Shown: positions 8,938 through 20,811, counted from the first letter of the stretch. The stretch is DNA of 64,000 nucleotides from Rheinheimera sediminis (GCF_004005375.1 NZ_RZUF01000016.1:62001-126000); one strand, 5' to 3'. A program made the numbers and translations. The notes: generated by a model not told the origin, from the letters alone.

Positions 8938-11535
8938 TTATACAGCTTGCTGGATAATCACATTAGCCGCTTTGCTGGTGTACTGGCTCATCTGATGGAA
9001 ATTCAGGTAGCGGTAAGTATCCGCTGCTGTGGTTTCAATCTGTTTCGCGTACTCCAGGTATTCAGGCACCGTTGGCAGACGGCCGATAATAGCAGACACA
9101 GCAGCTAATTCAGCAGAAGCCAGATACACGTTAGCACCCTGACCCAAACGGTTCGGGAAGTTACGGGTAGAAGTAGAGACCACTGTAGTATTGTCACCTA
9201 CGCGAGCCTGGTTACCCATACATAATGAACAACCCGGGATCTCAATACGGGCGCCAACGCGGCCGTAGATACCGTAATAACCTTCTTCGGTCAGCTGATC
9301 TTTATCCATCTTGGTTGGTGGAGCTATCCACAGACGGGTTGGGATCTGGCCTTTGAACTTGTCTAACAATTTACCGGCAGCACGGAAGTGACCGATGTTG
9401 GTCATACAAGAACCGATAAAGACTTCATCAATCTTATCGCCTTCCACTGCAGACAATAAACGCGCGTCATCCGGGTCGTTTGGTGCACACAGGATTGGCT
9501 CTTTGATGTCAGCCAGATCGATTTCGATCACTGCAGCATATTCAGCATCAGCGTCAGCACGTTCCAGTTTTGGATCGGCTAACCAGGCTTGCATCGCCTG
9601 AATACGACGCTCGATAGTACGCACATCGCCGTAGCCTTCGCTCAGCATCCACTTTAACATCACAATGTTGGATTCTAAGTATTCAGCCACTGAAGCTTCA
9701 GACAAGGTGATAGTACAACCTGCAGCTGAACGCTCAGCTGAAGCGTCAGACAATTCAAATGCCTGTTCAGCCGTTAAATGCTCCAGACCTTCAATTTCTA
9801 ACACACGGCCAGAGAAAATATTGACCTTGCCTTTCTTCTCAACTGTCAGTAAGCCTTGCTGGATAGCGTAGTAAGGGATTGCGTGCACTAAATCACGTAA
9901 AGTGATACCAGGCTGCATTTCACCTTTAAAACGTACCAACACAGACTCAGGCATATCCAGTGGCATTACACCAGTCGCAGCAGCAAAAGCTACTAAGCCA
10001 GAACCAGCAGGGAAAGAAATACCTATAGGAAAACGGGTGTGAGAGTCACCACCAGTACCTACAGTGTCTGGTAACAGCATGCGGTTTAACCAGCTGTGGA
10101 TTACACCATCACCAGGACGTAAGGAGATACCACCACGGTTCATAATGAAATCAGGCAGTGTGTGGTGTGTGTTCACGTCAACTGGCTTAGGATATGCCGC
10201 AGTGTGACAGAAAGACTGCATCACCAAGTCAGCAGAGAAACCTAAACAAGCTAAGTCTTTTAACTCATCACGAGTCATAGGACCTGTCGTATCCTGAGAA
10301 CCTACAGTGGTCATTTTTGGTTCACAGTATTGGCCAGGGCGAATACCTTTGACACCACAGGCTTTACCAACCAGCTTCTGAGCTAAAGTGAAACCTTTGT
10401 TAGTCACTTCAGTTACTGCAGGACGTTCAAACACTGTAGAGTGAGCTAAACCTAAAGCTTCACGGGCTTTGTCTGTTAAACCACGACCTATGATCAGAGG
10501 AATACGGCCACCGGCACGTACTTCGTCGAGCAGCACGTTAGAGCGCAGTTCAAAAGTAGAAATCACTTCATCAGTGCCATGGCGTTTTACCACACCCTGA
10601 TGTGGGAAAATGTCGATCACATCACCCATGTTCATGTTAGACACGTCTAATTCGATAGGTAATGAACCTGAGTCTTCCATAGTATTGAAGAAAATAGGTG
10701 CAATTTTGCTACCTAAACAAACACCGCCAGTGCGCTTGTTTGGTACGAATGGAATGTCTTCACCCATAAACCACAGCACTGAGTTAGTGGCTGATTTACG
10801 GCTTGAACCTGTACCTACCACGTCACCTACATAAGCCAGTGGGAAACCTTTAGCTATTAACGCTTCGATTTGTTTCACCGGGCCTTTAAAACCAGGTGCA
10901 TCAGGCTCGATACCATCACGCACGTTTTTCAGCATAGCTAAAGCGTGCAGAGGAATATCAGGGCGTGACCAGGCATCAGGAGCTGGTGATAAATCGTCCG
11001 TGTTGGTTTCACCTGTCACTTTAAACACAGTCACAGTGATTTTTTCAGGGATAGCAGGCTTGCTGGTATACCACTCGGCATCAGCCCAGCTTTGTAATAC
11101 AGCTTTGGCGTGCGCATTGCCTGCGTCTGCTTTTTCTTTCACATCGTGGAAAGAATCAAACATCAGCAGGGTGTGCGATAAACCTTTAGCTGCTAAAGCC
11201 GCTAATTTTGGGTTATCCAGCAAGTCGATCATTGGCTGGATATTGTAGCCACCAAACATGGTGCCTAATAATTCAGTAGCACGCTCTGGAGTCACTAACG
11301 GGCTTACCACTTCGCCTTTAGCGACAGCAGTTAAAAAGCCAGCTTTGACATAAGCAGCCTCATCCACACCTGGAGGAATACGGTTTTCTAACAAATCAAC
11401 TAAGAATTCGCCTTCACCCGCTGGAGGGTTTTTCAGCAATTCAGTTAACGACGCCACTTGTTGCGCATTCAGTGGTAACGGAGGAATGCCTTGAGCCGCA
11501 CGTTCGGCTACATGTTCACGGTATTGTTGAAGCAC
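8938..11535 (-). CDS. acnB: Bifunctional aconitate hydratase 2 / 2-methylisocitrate dehydratase
   Basis: TCA-cycle aconitase of the AcnB type, 865 residues, the same length as E. coli. Starting from a GTG preceded by GAGGA, it reads [22 protein letters not shown] like the enteric protein. Conserved blocks include [40 protein letters not shown] and [15 protein letters not shown]. The cluster-ligand region is represented by [17 protein letters not shown] and [14 protein letters not shown], which hold the Fe-S cysteines. A consensus -10 and a Fur-like palindrome lie upstream. AcnB can also act as an iron-responsive RNA-binding protein (known for the family). Confidence 0.99.
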   Translation of the reverse strand: MLQQYREHVAERAAQGIPPLPLNAQQVASLTELLKNPPAGEGEFLVDLLENRIPPGVDEAAYVKAGFLTAVAKGEVVSPLVTPERATELLGTMFGGYNIQPMIDLLDNPKLAALAAKGLSHTLLMFDSFHDVKEKADAGNAHAKAVLQSWADAEWYTSKPAIPEKITVTVFKVTGETNTDDLSPAPDAWSRPDIPLHALAMLKNVRDGIEPDAPGFKGPVKQIEALIAKGFPLAYVGDVVGTGSSRKSATNSVLWFMGEDIPFVPNKRTGGVCLGSKIAPIFFNTMEDSGSLPIELDVSNMNMGDVIDIFPHQGVVKRHGTDEVISTFELRSNVLLDEVRAGGRIPLIIGRGLTDKAREALGLAHSTVFERPAVTEVTNKGFTLAQKLVGKACGVKGIRPGQYCEPKMTTVGSQDTTGPMTRDELKDLACLGFSADLVMQSFCHTAAYPKPVDVNTHHTLPDFIMNRGGISLRPGDGVIHSWLNRMLLPDTVGTGGDSHTRFPIGISFPAGSGLVAFAAATGVMPLDMPESVLVRFKGEMQPGITLRDLVHAIPYYAIQQGLLTVEKKGKVNIFSGRVLEIEGLEHLTAEQAFELSDASAERSAAGCTITLSEASVAEYLESNIVMLKWMLSEGYGDVRTIERRIQAMQAWLADPKLERADADAEYAAVIEIDLADIKEPILCAPNDPDDARLLSAVEGDKIDEVFIGSCMTNIGHFRAAGKLLDKFKGQIPTRLWIAPPTKMDKDQLTEEGYYGIYGRVGARIEIPGCSLCMGNQARVGDNTTVVSTSTRNFPNRLGQGANVYLASAELAAVSAIIGRLPTVPEYLEYAKQIETTAADTYRYLNFHQMSQYTSKAANVIIQQAV

Positions 11536-11613
11536 AGTAATGTCCTCTGGTTAGGTCGCTACAGAGCACTGTGTCAGTACCGCAGCGATAGACAGGAATC
11601 TCGAACAGGCTGG

Positions 11614-11643
11614 ATTATAAGAAAAAATCGCCTGAATTGACAC
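11614..11643 (-). promoter_or_regulatory. Predicted promoter of acnB
   Basis: On the minus strand GTGTCA (-35, 11638-11643) and a perfect TATAAT (-10, 11614-11619) are 18 bp apart, giving a leader of roughly 70 nt before the GTG start. Confidence 0.5.
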
Positions 11644-11700
11644 CTGAGTATAAGCAAGCAAGCTTATAGTGGCTATAACTTTTGTGAATACCTTGGCTAG

Positions 11701-11717
11701 TTGAGAATCATTCTCAA
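11701..11717. promoter_or_regulatory. Fur-box-like palindrome upstream of acnB
   Basis: TTGAGAATCATTCTCAA is a perfect 17-bp palindrome matching the core of Fur sites (GAGAATCATTCTC type). It lies between the end of the M13 peptidase gene and acnB, about 85 bp upstream of the predicted acnB -10. Confidence 0.5.
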
Positions 11718-11794
11718 AAATAATGCTAAAACTGGTCGTGCAGAAAACCAAATGGCCGCATAAGCGACCATTTGTTATCGATAAGAATAACGAA

Positions 11795-13885
11795 TTACCA
11801 AATCTTCACACGGTTTTCCGGCGCCACATACAACTTGTCACCTTCTTTCACATCAAAAGCCGTGTAGAACACTGGCAAGTTAGAAACTATGCCGTTAACA
11901 CGGTAATGTGGTGGTGAATGAGGTCCTGTTGCCAGCTGTTGTTTCATCATTTCTTCACGGTATTGCGAACGCCATACCTGAGCCCAGCTTAATAGCACAC
12001 GCTGCTCACCGGTGAAACCATCCATCACTGGTGCTTCTTTACCTTGCAGCGACAAATGATAAGCCTTCAGTGCAACAGTTAAACCACCTAAGTCGCCGAT
12101 ATTTTCACCTAAGGTCAAATCACCATTCACAAAGTGACCAGTCACAGGCTCAAACTTGCTGTACTGAGCGCTTAAGGCTTTGCCTAAAGCCTGGAACTTA
12201 GTTTCGTCCTGCTCTGTCCACCAGTTGCGTAAGTTACCGTCGCCGTCGTATTTAGCGCCTTGATCGTCAAAACCATGGCCAATTTCATGACCAATCACTG
12301 CACCTATGCCGCCATAGTTGACTGCATCTTCTGCGGCCATATTAAAAAACGGCGGTTGTAAAATAGCAGCCGGGAACACGATTTCATTGTTCACTGGGTT
12401 GTAGTAGGCATTCACAGTTTGAGGTGTCATGTACCATTCGTCTTTGTCGATTGGCTTGCCTAATTTGGCCAGCATCTGATCATAACCCCAGTGGGTAGAA
12501 CGGACAAAGTTACCAACTAAGTCATCGGCTTTAATCTCCAGATTGGAGTAATCTTTCCATTTATTCGGGTAACCAATTTTTGGCACAAAAGTACTTAACT
12601 TCACCAAAGCAGCCTTTTTGGTGTCTTCCGACATCCATTCCAGCTCTTTAATCGACTGCTCATAAGCACTGATCAAATTGGCGACCAGCAACTCCATACG
12701 TTGTTTGGCTTCAGGTTTGAAATGACGCTCTACATACAGCTTGCCGGTTAACTCGCCTAATACAGCATCACTGGCATCCACAGCTTTTTTCCAGCGTGGT
12801 TTTTGCTCTTTAATGCCACGTAAACTGGCTGAATAAAACTGGAACTGACGGTCTTCAAAGGCTTTATTCAGCTTGTCAGCAAAGGCATTAATGGTATGGA
12901 AGGTCAGGTAGTCCTGCCAGCTTTGCATATCTGTGGTTGCCACAAGTTTGCCTAAAGCTTCGAAGTAGCTTGGCTGACCGATAATGACTTCATTCACGTT
13001 GCTCAGTTTAGAAGCAGCGGCAAAGTCACTCCAGCTAAAGTCACCCAGAGTTTTGCTCAAATCAGCATTAGATACCTTGTTATAGGTTTTGTCTGCGTCA
13101 CGGTTTTCAACACGAGTCCACTGGTTTTTAGCCAGTTCAGTTTCAAGCGCATAGACACGTTTGGCTGCAGCTGCAGGGTCGGCATGCTTAGCTAAAGTAA
13201 ATAAATCCAGCAGGTAGGTCTGATAATCAGCCTGAATTTTTTTCGAGGCTTCGTCTTCTTTGGTGTAATAGTCGCGGTCTGGTAAACCTAAACCACTTTG
13301 ATCAAAATACACAGCATATTCAGTGGATTTTTTCGCGTCGTTATTGACATACCAGCTCAGTGGAATAGTCACGCCATCGCGTTGCAATGAGGCAAAAGTG
13401 CTGGCAAGTTGTTTTTTATCTTTTAAGCCCTGGATCAATTCTAACTGAGGCTGTAATGCCGTTAAGCCTAATTCTTCCAGTTTGGCTTCGTTCATATAGC
13501 TGTTGTAGAAGCTACCTAACTTATGACCATCTGAACCAGGCGCTAAGTCAGTACGGCTGGCCACTTCATCAATAATAGCTTTCACAGCTAACTGAGAGTT
13601 ATCTGCCAGTATATGGAAAGAACCGTAGGAAGATTTATCTGCCGGAATTTCTGTTTTCTTCAGCCAACCACCATTCACAGCTAAGAAGAAGTCGTCCTGA
13701 AAACGCACTGTCGAATCAAAGTTTTCTTTATCCACACCAGAAACTAAAGCGGCTACCGCTGCTGTTGTTTGTTGTTCTGCTGTTGGTTTTGCGGTTTCAG
13801 TTGTGGTGGTTTCCGGGGCTTTGCCACAAGCCGCCAGACCAAGCGCTATAGCAACGCTCAGCGCAGTTAAGGTAATTTTTTTCAT
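11795..13885 (-). CDS. M13 (neprilysin/PepO-like) zinc metallopeptidase, lipoprotein
   Basis: A 696-residue secreted oligopeptidase. The start at 13885 gives MKKITLTALSVAIALGLAACGK, a lipoprotein signal with lipobox LAAC; an ATG six codons upstream would spoil the signal peptide. A Thr-rich linker follows. The M13 hallmarks are all present: substrate-binding NAYYNP, zinc motif HEIGH at 533-537 followed by GFDDQGAKYDGDGNL, the third zinc ligand in GENIGDLGG, and C-terminal ENRVKIW. It is probably anchored in the envelope and degrades peptides. It sits alone between acnB and lpdA, facing the same way as both. Confidence 0.95.
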   Translation of the reverse strand: MKKITLTALSVAIALGLAACGKAPETTTTETAKPTAEQQTTAAVAALVSGVDKENFDSTVRFQDDFFLAVNGGWLKKTEIPADKSSYGSFHILADNSQLAVKAIIDEVASRTDLAPGSDGHKLGSFYNSYMNEAKLEELGLTALQPQLELIQGLKDKKQLASTFASLQRDGVTIPLSWYVNNDAKKSTEYAVYFDQSGLGLPDRDYYTKEDEASKKIQADYQTYLLDLFTLAKHADPAAAAKRVYALETELAKNQWTRVENRDADKTYNKVSNADLSKTLGDFSWSDFAAASKLSNVNEVIIGQPSYFEALGKLVATTDMQSWQDYLTFHTINAFADKLNKAFEDRQFQFYSASLRGIKEQKPRWKKAVDASDAVLGELTGKLYVERHFKPEAKQRMELLVANLISAYEQSIKELEWMSEDTKKAALVKLSTFVPKIGYPNKWKDYSNLEIKADDLVGNFVRSTHWGYDQMLAKLGKPIDKDEWYMTPQTVNAYYNPVNNEIVFPAAILQPPFFNMAAEDAVNYGGIGAVIGHEIGHGFDDQGAKYDGDGNLRNWWTEQDETKFQALGKALSAQYSKFEPVTGHFVNGDLTLGENIGDLGGLTVALKAYHLSLQGKEAPVMDGFTGEQRVLLSWAQVWRSQYREEMMKQQLATGPHSPPHYRVNGIVSNLPVFYTAFDVKEGDKLYVAPENRVKIW

Positions 13886-13977
13886 CCGAAGGGTTCCTGC
13901 CAAAATGGGTTAACTAACCGAACTATACTACGCTTGGCTGATTATTAGTGTTAATGGAAGTTGTAACAAAATATGAA

Positions 13978-14009
13978 AAAACCGGCAATGCGAAGCAGTT
14001 GCCGGTTTT
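13978..14009 (-). terminator. Terminator after lpdA (end of the pdh operon)
   Basis: An 11-bp stem AAAACCGGCAA / TTGCCGGTTTT with a 10-nt loop, followed by TTCAT on the minus strand. It lies 30 bp past the lpdA stop and closes pdhR-aceEF-lpdA. Confidence 0.88.
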
Positions 14010-14039
14010 AGTGCTTAATCTCTTATAACAGAGTAAAGC

Positions 14040-15452
14040 TTATTTTTTCTTGGCTTTTGGATTTGGCAGGTCAGTGATAGAACCTTCGTACATCTCAGCT
14101 GCTAAACCAATAGATTCGTTTAAGGTTGGGTGAGCATGGATGGTCAGAGCTATGTCTTCAGCGTCTGCGCCCATTTCTACTGCTAAGCAGATTTCACCTA
14201 ACATTTCGCCAGCGTTAATACCGACAATAGCGCCACCTAAAATACGGTGTGTTTCTTTGTCGAAAATTAACTTAGTGAAGCCTTCAGTACGGGCTGAGGC
14301 GATAGCACGGCCAGAAGCCGCCCAAGGGAAAGTAGCTGTTTCAATAGCTATGCCTTTTTCTTTGGCTTCTTTTTCAGTGATACCAACCCATGCCATTTCC
14401 GGATCTGTGTAAGCCACAGAAGGGATGCAGCGTGGGTCGAAGAAGTGCTTCAGACCAGAAATAACTTCAGCAGCTACATGGCCTTCATGTACAGCTTTAT
14501 GCGCTAACATAGGCTGACCAATCACGTCACCAATCGCATAAATATGAGGTACGTTAGTACGCAGTTGTTTATCCACATTGATAAAACCACGCTCATCCAC
14601 GTTGACACCAGCTTTAGCTGCATCTAACAGAGAACCGTTTGGACGACGGCCAACAGCGACTAAAATTTTGTCGTAACGAACTGGTGTCGCAGGTGCATTT
14701 TTGCCTTCGAAAGTCACATACAAACCGTCAGCTTTGGCTTCAACAGCTGTTACTTTAGTCGACAGCATGATGTTGAATTTGTCTTTGTTGTATTTAGCAT
14801 AGGCTTTGACTAAATCAGCATCTGCGGCAGGAACCAGCTGATCAGCAAATTCAACGACAGAAACTTTAGAGCCTAAAGCACGGTACACAGTACCCATCTC
14901 TAAACCAATGATACCGCCACCTAATACCAGCATTTCGCCTGGAATGTCTTTTAATTCCAAAGCGCCAGTGGAATCAATCACACGTGGGTCATCTTTTGGA
15001 ATAAATGGCAGAGCTACAGGCTCAGAACCGGCTGCAATAATAGCGCTGTCAAAAGTAATAGTGGTATCACCGACAACCAGCGTATTTGGGCCAGTGAATT
15101 TACCGTAACCATTTACTACTTTGACTTTACGCATTTTAGACATGCCAGCTAAGCCGTTGGTCAGTTGACCAATTACTTTATCTTTCCATTCGCGGATTTT
15201 GTCTAAATCGATTTGTGGCACACCAAAAGTCACACCGTGTGATGCCATATCTTTGGCATCGTCGATCACTTTTGCTACATGTAATAAAGCTTTAGATGGG
15301 ATACAGCCAACATTTAAACAAACACCACCAAGTGTGCTGCGGGCTTCAACTAAAGTCACTTCCAGACCTAAGTCAGCAGCGCGGAATGCTGCAGAATATC
15401 CACCAGGGCCGGCGCCTAACACCACAACTTGAGTTTTGATTTCGTTGCTCAT
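14040..15452 (-). CDS. lpdA: Dihydrolipoyl dehydrogenase (E3)
   Basis: Flavoprotein E3 subunit shared by pyruvate and 2-oxoglutarate dehydrogenases; reoxidises dihydrolipoamide and reduces NAD+. 470 residues (E. coli 474). The N-terminal FAD motif is GAGPGGYSAAFRAADLG, and the redox disulfide lies in GGVCLNVGCIPSKALLH. The NAD motif is GGGIIGLEMG, and the C-terminal catalytic segment is HAHPTLNESIG. It is separated from aceF by 142 bp containing a small GCCGCC/GGCGGC hairpin (15483-15503). This suggests partly independent expression, as known for lpd in other bacteria. Confidence 0.99.
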   Translation of the reverse strand: MSNEIKTQVVVLGAGPGGYSAAFRAADLGLEVTLVEARSTLGGVCLNVGCIPSKALLHVAKVIDDAKDMASHGVTFGVPQIDLDKIREWKDKVIGQLTNGLAGMSKMRKVKVVNGYGKFTGPNTLVVGDTTITFDSAIIAAGSEPVALPFIPKDDPRVIDSTGALELKDIPGEMLVLGGGIIGLEMGTVYRALGSKVSVVEFADQLVPAADADLVKAYAKYNKDKFNIMLSTKVTAVEAKADGLYVTFEGKNAPATPVRYDKILVAVGRRPNGSLLDAAKAGVNVDERGFINVDKQLRTNVPHIYAIGDVIGQPMLAHKAVHEGHVAAEVISGLKHFFDPRCIPSVAYTDPEMAWVGITEKEAKEKGIAIETATFPWAASGRAIASARTEGFTKLIFDKETHRILGGAIVGINAGEMLGEICLAVEMGADAEDIALTIHAHPTLNESIGLAAEMYEGSITDLPNPKAKKK

Positions 15453-15594
15453 CGTTTTACCTTTTTATCTTTTGCTAAGATAGCCGCCACAAAAATAGGC
15501 GGCCAGGAAATAAAGTGACGGAATTTTATCACCCTACCTGAAAGATGTCCCGTATCTTTTCAGAGCACAGCACAACTTTCAGTCGTGTTTCGTC

Positions 15595-17226
15595 TTACAT
15601 AATGATTTGGCGGATATCCGCTAAATAGGATGCCAGAGTCGCAGTGAAACGCGCAGCTAAAGCACCATCAATCACTCTGTGGTCATAAGAGACAGACAAC
15701 GGCACCATCAGGCGTGGTTCAAACTCTTTACCATTCCACTTAGGTTTGATATCTGATTTTGACACACCCAAAATAGCCACTTCAGGCGCATTGACTATAG
15801 GCGTAAAGGCCGTACCACCAATACCACCTAAGCTGGAGATGGTGAAACAGCCACCCTGCATATCTGCAGCAGTCAGTTTACCTTCACGGGCTTTTAACGA
15901 AATATCCTGCAGTTCGCGGGATAATTCGATAATGCCTTTTTTATTCACATCACGCACCACTGGTACCACTAAACCATTTGGTGTGTCGACTGCTATACCT
16001 AAGTGCACGTATTTTTTCAGAATAAGGCTGCCGCCATCTTCCGATAACGAGCTGTTAAAGGTTGGGAACTCTTCCAGAGCTTTGGCAACAGCCTTCATAA
16101 TAAAGACTAATGGGGTGTACTTCACACCCATTTTCTTTTTGTCAGCCAGTGCGTTTTGCTCTTTGCGGAATTCTTCCAGGCCAGTGATATCAGCTTCATC
16201 AAACTGAGTCACATGCGGAATACGTACCCAGTTACGGTGTAAGTTCGCGCCAGATAATTTCTGGATACGTGACAGTGGTTTTTCTTCCACAGCACCAAAC
16301 TTACTGAAATCCACTTTTGGCCAAGGGATTAAATCAAAACCCACACTGTTGCTACTGCTGGTAACGTTGCCTTTGCCTGATGCTACTTGCGCAATAATGT
16401 TTTTCACATAATTTTGTACGTCTTCGCGCTGGACACGGCCTTTACGCGCTGTACCTGTGACTTTGCTTAAATCTACACCAAACTCACGGGCCAAACGACG
16501 CACCACAGGAGATGCATGAGCATAGGCCTGATTTTCAGTGAATTCGTTTGCAGGAGCAGATGGTGCTGCAGCCACAGCTGATGCAACAGGTGCAGGAGCT
16601 GCTACCGGAGCTGGCGCAGCAACAGCAGCCGGAGCGGCTACTGCTGGAGCAGTTGCGACAGGAGCACTGCCTGCCACTTCAAATACAAAGACTGCAGAGC
16701 CTGTTTGTACTTTGTCGCCTACTTTCACTTTGATTTCTTTCACAGTACCGGCAAATGGCGCTGGTACTTCCATTGAAGCTTTATCACCTTCAACAGACAA
16801 CAGCGACTGATCAGCAGCAACAGAGTCACCAACTTTCACCATCACTTCCGTTACTTCAACGGCGTCGCCACCAATATCAGGCACCTGAACTTCTTTTAAC
16901 TCTGCAGCTGCAGGAGCAGCAGGAGCCGCGGCAACCGGAGCTGGTGCAGTCACTGGCGCAGCAGCAGCTGCTGCTGGCGCTGCAACAGCAGCACCTTCAG
17001 CTTCGAATACCATAATCAGCGAGCCGGTTTTTACTTTATCGCCAGCTTTGACTTTAATTTCTTTGACAGTACCGGCTTGTGCAGCTGGTACTTCCATTGA
17101 AGCCTTGTCGCCTTCTACCGATAACAAAGACTGATCCAGCGTGACTTTGTCGCCCACTTTCACCAGTACTTCGGTGACTTCAACTTCATCAGCACCTATG
17201 TCCGGCACATGAATTTCAATCGTCAT
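15595..17226 (-). CDS. aceF: Dihydrolipoamide acetyltransferase (E2), two lipoyl domains
   Basis: E2 core of pyruvate dehydrogenase, which transfers the acetyl group to CoA. 543 residues. Two biotinyl/lipoyl domains each carry the lipoylation motif [11 protein letters not shown] and are joined by long Ala/Pro-rich linkers. Then comes the peripheral subunit-binding domain ([19 protein letters not shown]) and the catalytic domain ending in [15 protein letters not shown] with the active-site His. E. coli has three lipoyl domains, so this is a two-domain form, common among other proteobacteria. It follows aceE by 11 bp. Confidence 0.98.
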   Translation of the reverse strand: MTIEIHVPDIGADEVEVTEVLVKVGDKVTLDQSLLSVEGDKASMEVPAAQAGTVKEIKVKAGDKVKTGSLIMVFEAEGAAVAAPAAAAAAPVTAPAPVAAAPAAPAAAELKEVQVPDIGGDAVEVTEVMVKVGDSVAADQSLLSVEGDKASMEVPAPFAGTVKEIKVKVGDKVQTGSAVFVFEVAGSAPVATAPAVAAPAAVAAPAPVAAPAPVASAVAAAPSAPANEFTENQAYAHASPVVRRLAREFGVDLSKVTGTARKGRVQREDVQNYVKNIIAQVASGKGNVTSSSNSVGFDLIPWPKVDFSKFGAVEEKPLSRIQKLSGANLHRNWVRIPHVTQFDEADITGLEEFRKEQNALADKKKMGVKYTPLVFIMKAVAKALEEFPTFNSSLSEDGGSLILKKYVHLGIAVDTPNGLVVPVVRDVNKKGIIELSRELQDISLKAREGKLTAADMQGGCFTISSLGGIGGTAFTPIVNAPEVAILGVSKSDIKPKWNGKEFEPRLMVPLSVSYDHRVIDGALAARFTATLASYLADIRQIIM

Positions 17227-17237
17227 GACAAATCCTC

Positions 17238-19904
17238 TTATGCGTACAGTGGGTTAGTTTTATTGGTGTCTATGCCAAAACGGGCAATGGCGTCTGCCAC
17301 TAACTGCTTGTCGATTTCACCGCGTTTAGCCAGTTCACGTAACGACGCCAGAACTATGTAACCTGCGTTCACTTCGAAGTGACGACGCAGATTTTCACGG
17401 CTGTCAGAACGGCCAAAACCATCTGTACCCAGAACTTTATAAGACACCGCAGGTACAAAAGAACGCACCTGATCGGCATAGTTTTTAATATAGTCGGTGG
17501 CAGCAATAGCAGGAGCTGTGCCTAACACTGTGGCAATATATGGCACTTTTTCTTCTGCCATAGGGTGCAGCATGTTAAAGCGTTCACAATCCTGACCATC
17601 ACGTGCCAGCTCGTTAAATGACGTGACAGAGAACACGTCTGAGCCTACACCATAATCTTCACTTAAGATTTCAGCCGCTTTACGCACTTCATTCATGATA
17701 GTGCCGCTGCCTAACAGCTGGACCTTGGCTTTTTCGCCAACATGACTTTCCAGTTTATAGATACCACGACGAATACCTTCTTCAGCACCTGCTGGCATAG
17801 CAGGGTGATGGTAGTTTTCGTTCATCACTGTAATGTAGTAGTAAATATTTTCCTGTTCAGCACCGTACATACGACGGATACCATCCTGAATGATCACAGC
17901 CAGCTCATAAGAGTAAGTCGGGTCATACGAAATACAGTTAGGTACCGTGCCTGCCAGAATATGGCTGTGACCATCTTCGTGCTGCAAGCCTTCGCCGTTT
18001 AAGGTAGTACGGCCAGCAGTAGCTCCTAACAGGAAACCACGGGCTTGCTGATCACCAGCTAACCAGGCCATATCACCAACACGTTGGAAACCAAACATGG
18101 AGTAGTAAATATAGAATGGGATCATCGGCAGATCGTTAGTGCTGTATGAAGTAGCAGCGGCTACCCATGATGCCATAGCGCCCAGCTCGTTAATGCCTTC
18201 CTGCAATACCTGACCTGAGGTTTCTTCTTTGTAGTAAGACACCACAGCGCGGTCTTCCGGCGTATAGGTCTGGCCACGAGGGTTATAAATACCAATCTGA
18301 CGGAATAAACCTTCCATACCAAAAGTACGGGCTTCGTCAGCAATGATAGGCACAATTTGTTGGCCGATATTAGGATCTTTCAAAAGCACGTTTAATGAAC
18401 GCACAAAAGCCATAGTGGTAGAAATTTCACGTTTTTGCTCTTCTAAAAGCGGCTCAAACAGGTTCAGCTCTGGCAGAGTTAACGCCTTAGTGAAATTTGG
18501 TAAACGCACTGGCGTATAGCCATTTAACGCATTACGACGGGCGTGCAGGTAAGCATGCTCGGGTGAACCTTCAGGCAGCTGAATGTAAGGTAAAGAGGCT
18601 ACATCCTCTTCGCTGATGTAGTCTTCCAGATTCAGGCGCTTACGAATTTGCAGCACATGAGTCATATCCATTTTCTTGACCTGGTGCGCAATGTTTTTGC
18701 CTTCAGCCGCTTCACCCATGCCATAACCTTTAATGGTTTTGGCCAGGATCACTGTGGGGCGACCTTTGGTTTCCTGCGCAGATTTAAAGGCGGCGTATAA
18801 CTTGGATGGCTCATGACCACCACGTTTTAACGCGAAGATTTCTTCATCTGTCATATCAGCCACTAAAGCTGCAGTTTCCGGGTAACGTCCGAAGAAATGC
18901 TGACGCACATAAGCACCGTCTTTGGCTTTGTAGGTTTGGTAATCACCGTCTACCGTTTCGTTCATTAACTGCAGTAACTTGCCTGTAGTGTCTTTGGCCA
19001 GCAGCTTATCCCAGCCACTGCCCCATACCACTTTAATCACGTTCCAGCCGGCGCCACGGAATAAACCTTCCAGTTCCTGGATGATTTTACCGTTGCCCAT
19101 CACAGGACCGTCTAAACGTTGCAGGTTACAGTTCACTAGGAAACACAGGTTATCCAGCTTTTCACGGGCAGCAAAAGATAAAGAACCGCGGCTTTCCGGC
19201 TCATCCATCTCGCCGTCACCTAAGAAGGCATAAACACGTTGCGCACTGGTGTCTTTTAAACCACGACCATCTAAATACTTCAGGAAACGGGCCTGATAAA
19301 TAGAAGTGATAGGACCTAAGCCCATAGAAACTGTAGGGAACTGCCAGAATTCAGGCATTAATTTAGGGTGTGGGTAAGAGGATAAACCTTCACCACCAAC
19401 TTCCTGACGGAAGTTATCCAGCTGATCAGCTGTTAAACGGCCTTCAACAAAAGCACGGGCGTAGATACCCGGAGAAATATGGCCCTGGTAATACACCAAA
19501 TCGCCACCATCTTTTTCATTAGGCGCACGGAAAAAGTGGTTAAAGCAGGTTTCATAAAACGCAGCAGAAGACTGGTAAGATGCCATATGGCCACCTAAAT
19601 CCAGCTCTTTTTTCGAAGCGCGTAAAACGATCATTATAGCGTTCCAGCGGATCACGGAACGAATACGTTTTTCCAGATTTACATCACCAGGATAAGCAGG
19701 CTCCTGCTGTGGCGGAATAGTATTGATGTAATTGGTGGTGATGCCTGTTGGCATATCCACGCCTTCCAGACGAGCCTGTTCCAGCACTTGTTCTAACAGG
19801 AACTGAGCGCGCTCTACACCTTCGGTGCGAACTACAGATTCAAGAGCCTCTAACCATTCTTTGGTTTCGAGCGCGTCGATGTCAGTCTTATTGACGTCAG
19901 ACAT
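17238..19904 (-). CDS. aceE: Pyruvate dehydrogenase E1 component (homodimeric)
   Basis: Thiamine-diphosphate enzyme that decarboxylates pyruvate and acetylates E2 lipoyl groups. 888 residues (E. coli 887). The thiamine diphosphate motif [12 protein letters not shown] runs on to the matching [19 protein letters not shown] and the C-terminal transketolase-like domain ([14 protein letters not shown]) are typical of the alpha2 type. Located between pdhR and aceF with the standard order, it should be repressed by PdhR when pyruvate is low. Confidence 0.99.
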   Translation of the reverse strand: MSDVNKTDIDALETKEWLEALESVVRTEGVERAQFLLEQVLEQARLEGVDMPTGITTNYINTIPPQQEPAYPGDVNLEKRIRSVIRWNAIMIVLRASKKELDLGGHMASYQSSAAFYETCFNHFFRAPNEKDGGDLVYYQGHISPGIYARAFVEGRLTADQLDNFRQEVGGEGLSSYPHPKLMPEFWQFPTVSMGLGPITSIYQARFLKYLDGRGLKDTSAQRVYAFLGDGEMDEPESRGSLSFAAREKLDNLCFLVNCNLQRLDGPVMGNGKIIQELEGLFRGAGWNVIKVVWGSGWDKLLAKDTTGKLLQLMNETVDGDYQTYKAKDGAYVRQHFFGRYPETAALVADMTDEEIFALKRGGHEPSKLYAAFKSAQETKGRPTVILAKTIKGYGMGEAAEGKNIAHQVKKMDMTHVLQIRKRLNLEDYISEEDVASLPYIQLPEGSPEHAYLHARRNALNGYTPVRLPNFTKALTLPELNLFEPLLEEQKREISTTMAFVRSLNVLLKDPNIGQQIVPIIADEARTFGMEGLFRQIGIYNPRGQTYTPEDRAVVSYYKEETSGQVLQEGINELGAMASWVAAATSYSTNDLPMIPFYIYYSMFGFQRVGDMAWLAGDQQARGFLLGATAGRTTLNGEGLQHEDGHSHILAGTVPNCISYDPTYSYELAVIIQDGIRRMYGAEQENIYYYITVMNENYHHPAMPAGAEEGIRRGIYKLESHVGEKAKVQLLGSGTIMNEVRKAAEILSEDYGVGSDVFSVTSFNELARDGQDCERFNMLHPMAEEKVPYIATVLGTAPAIAATDYIKNYADQVRSFVPAVSYKVLGTDGFGRSDSRENLRRHFEVNAGYIVLASLRELAKRGEIDKQLVADAIARFGIDTNKTNPLYA

Positions 19905-19972
19905 ATCAAAGTTTCCTTAATCAGTTCCACGCCAGAGAGCGGAACATTAACAGTTAAAAAGTATGCTTACGC

Positions 19973-20734
19973 TCATTCGCTCTGTTGTGAACGTCTGAGC
20001 GAGCGTTCAATGCGTGAGCGCTCCCGGTCAGCTTCCAGCAATGCCTCTTCGATAAAGGCTAAATGGCTGTTGCTGGCTTGCCGGGCTTGCTCCGGCTCGC
20101 CATTGATCACCGCTTGCATCAGGCGATGCCTGTGCGAATTCAGCTGGCTCACTATGCCTTCTTTTTCCCGCAAAACTTCAAGGTTTAACTTGATGTTTTG
20201 CTCTACCAGCGGCGTTAAGCCGCGCACCAAATGCAAAAGCACCACATTATGCGATGCTTCTGCAACCGCCGAATAAAACTGGCCAACCGACCGCGCTTCA
20301 GCGTCTAAATCCTGCTGCTGCTGAGCAGCGCAAATTTCTTCATAACGTTGTTTAATCAAATCATAGTCAGCTTGCGTACCACGCAGCGCTGCGTAATACG
20401 CACAAATGCCTTCCAAAGCGTGACGAAACTCCAGTAAATCAAATTGTGATTCTGGATGACGACCAATCAAAGCAAATAGCGGATCGGTTAAACCCACGGC
20501 CAGATTTTCGCAGACATAAGTACCACCACCCTGACGGCGATTGACTAAACCTTTGGCTTCAAGTTTCTGAATAGCTTCACGTAAAGATGGACGTGAGACA
20601 TCGAATTGCAATGCCAGTTCACGCTCAGGCGGTAACTTTTGTCCGGGCGTAAAAGTACCCTCCAGCAGCATATGTTCCAATTGCTGGACTATTTGGTCGG
20701 ACAGTTTGGCTGGTTTAATTCTCAGACTAGACAT
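19973..20734 (-). CDS. pdhR: Pyruvate-responsive GntR repressor PdhR
   Basis: FadR-type GntR regulator of the pdh operon, 253 residues. The N-terminal winged helix (KLSDQIVQQLEHMLLEGTFTPGQKLPPERELALQFDVSRPSLREAIQKLEAKGLVNRRQGGGTYV) is followed by an all-helical FCD effector domain starting near residue 85. It is the first gene of pdhR-aceEF-lpdA. A perfect PdhR palindrome lies 61 bp upstream, so it should repress its own operon and be released by pyruvate (known for the family). Confidence 0.97.
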   Translation of the reverse strand: MSSLRIKPAKLSDQIVQQLEHMLLEGTFTPGQKLPPERELALQFDVSRPSLREAIQKLEAKGLVNRRQGGGTYVCENLAVGLTDPLFALIGRHPESQFDLLEFRHALEGICAYYAALRGTQADYDLIKQRYEEICAAQQQQDLDAEARSVGQFYSAVAEASHNVVLLHLVRGLTPLVEQNIKLNLEVLREKEGIVSQLNSHRHRLMQAVINGEPEQARQASNSHLAFIEEALLEADRERSRIERSLRRSQQSE

Positions 20735-20794
20735 TGCTACCTTGATGTTAAGTCTCTGGTTAATGTTGTGGTTGCCCCAAGCTTAACCATTGTA

Positions 20795-20811
20795 AATTGG
20801 TCTTACCAATT
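20795..20811. promoter_or_regulatory. PdhR operator of the pdh operon
   Basis: AATTGGTCTTACCAATT is a 17-bp near-perfect palindrome matching the known PdhR consensus (ATTGGTnnnACCAAT). It sits directly before a TACAAT -10 on the minus strand, so bound repressor would cover the core promoter. Confidence 0.88.

Noticed and set aside
16538-17015. Ala/Thr- and Gln/Leu-rich plus-strand ORFs
   Set aside because: They are antisense readings of the Ala/Pro-rich linkers of aceF, which leave stops rare in all frames.
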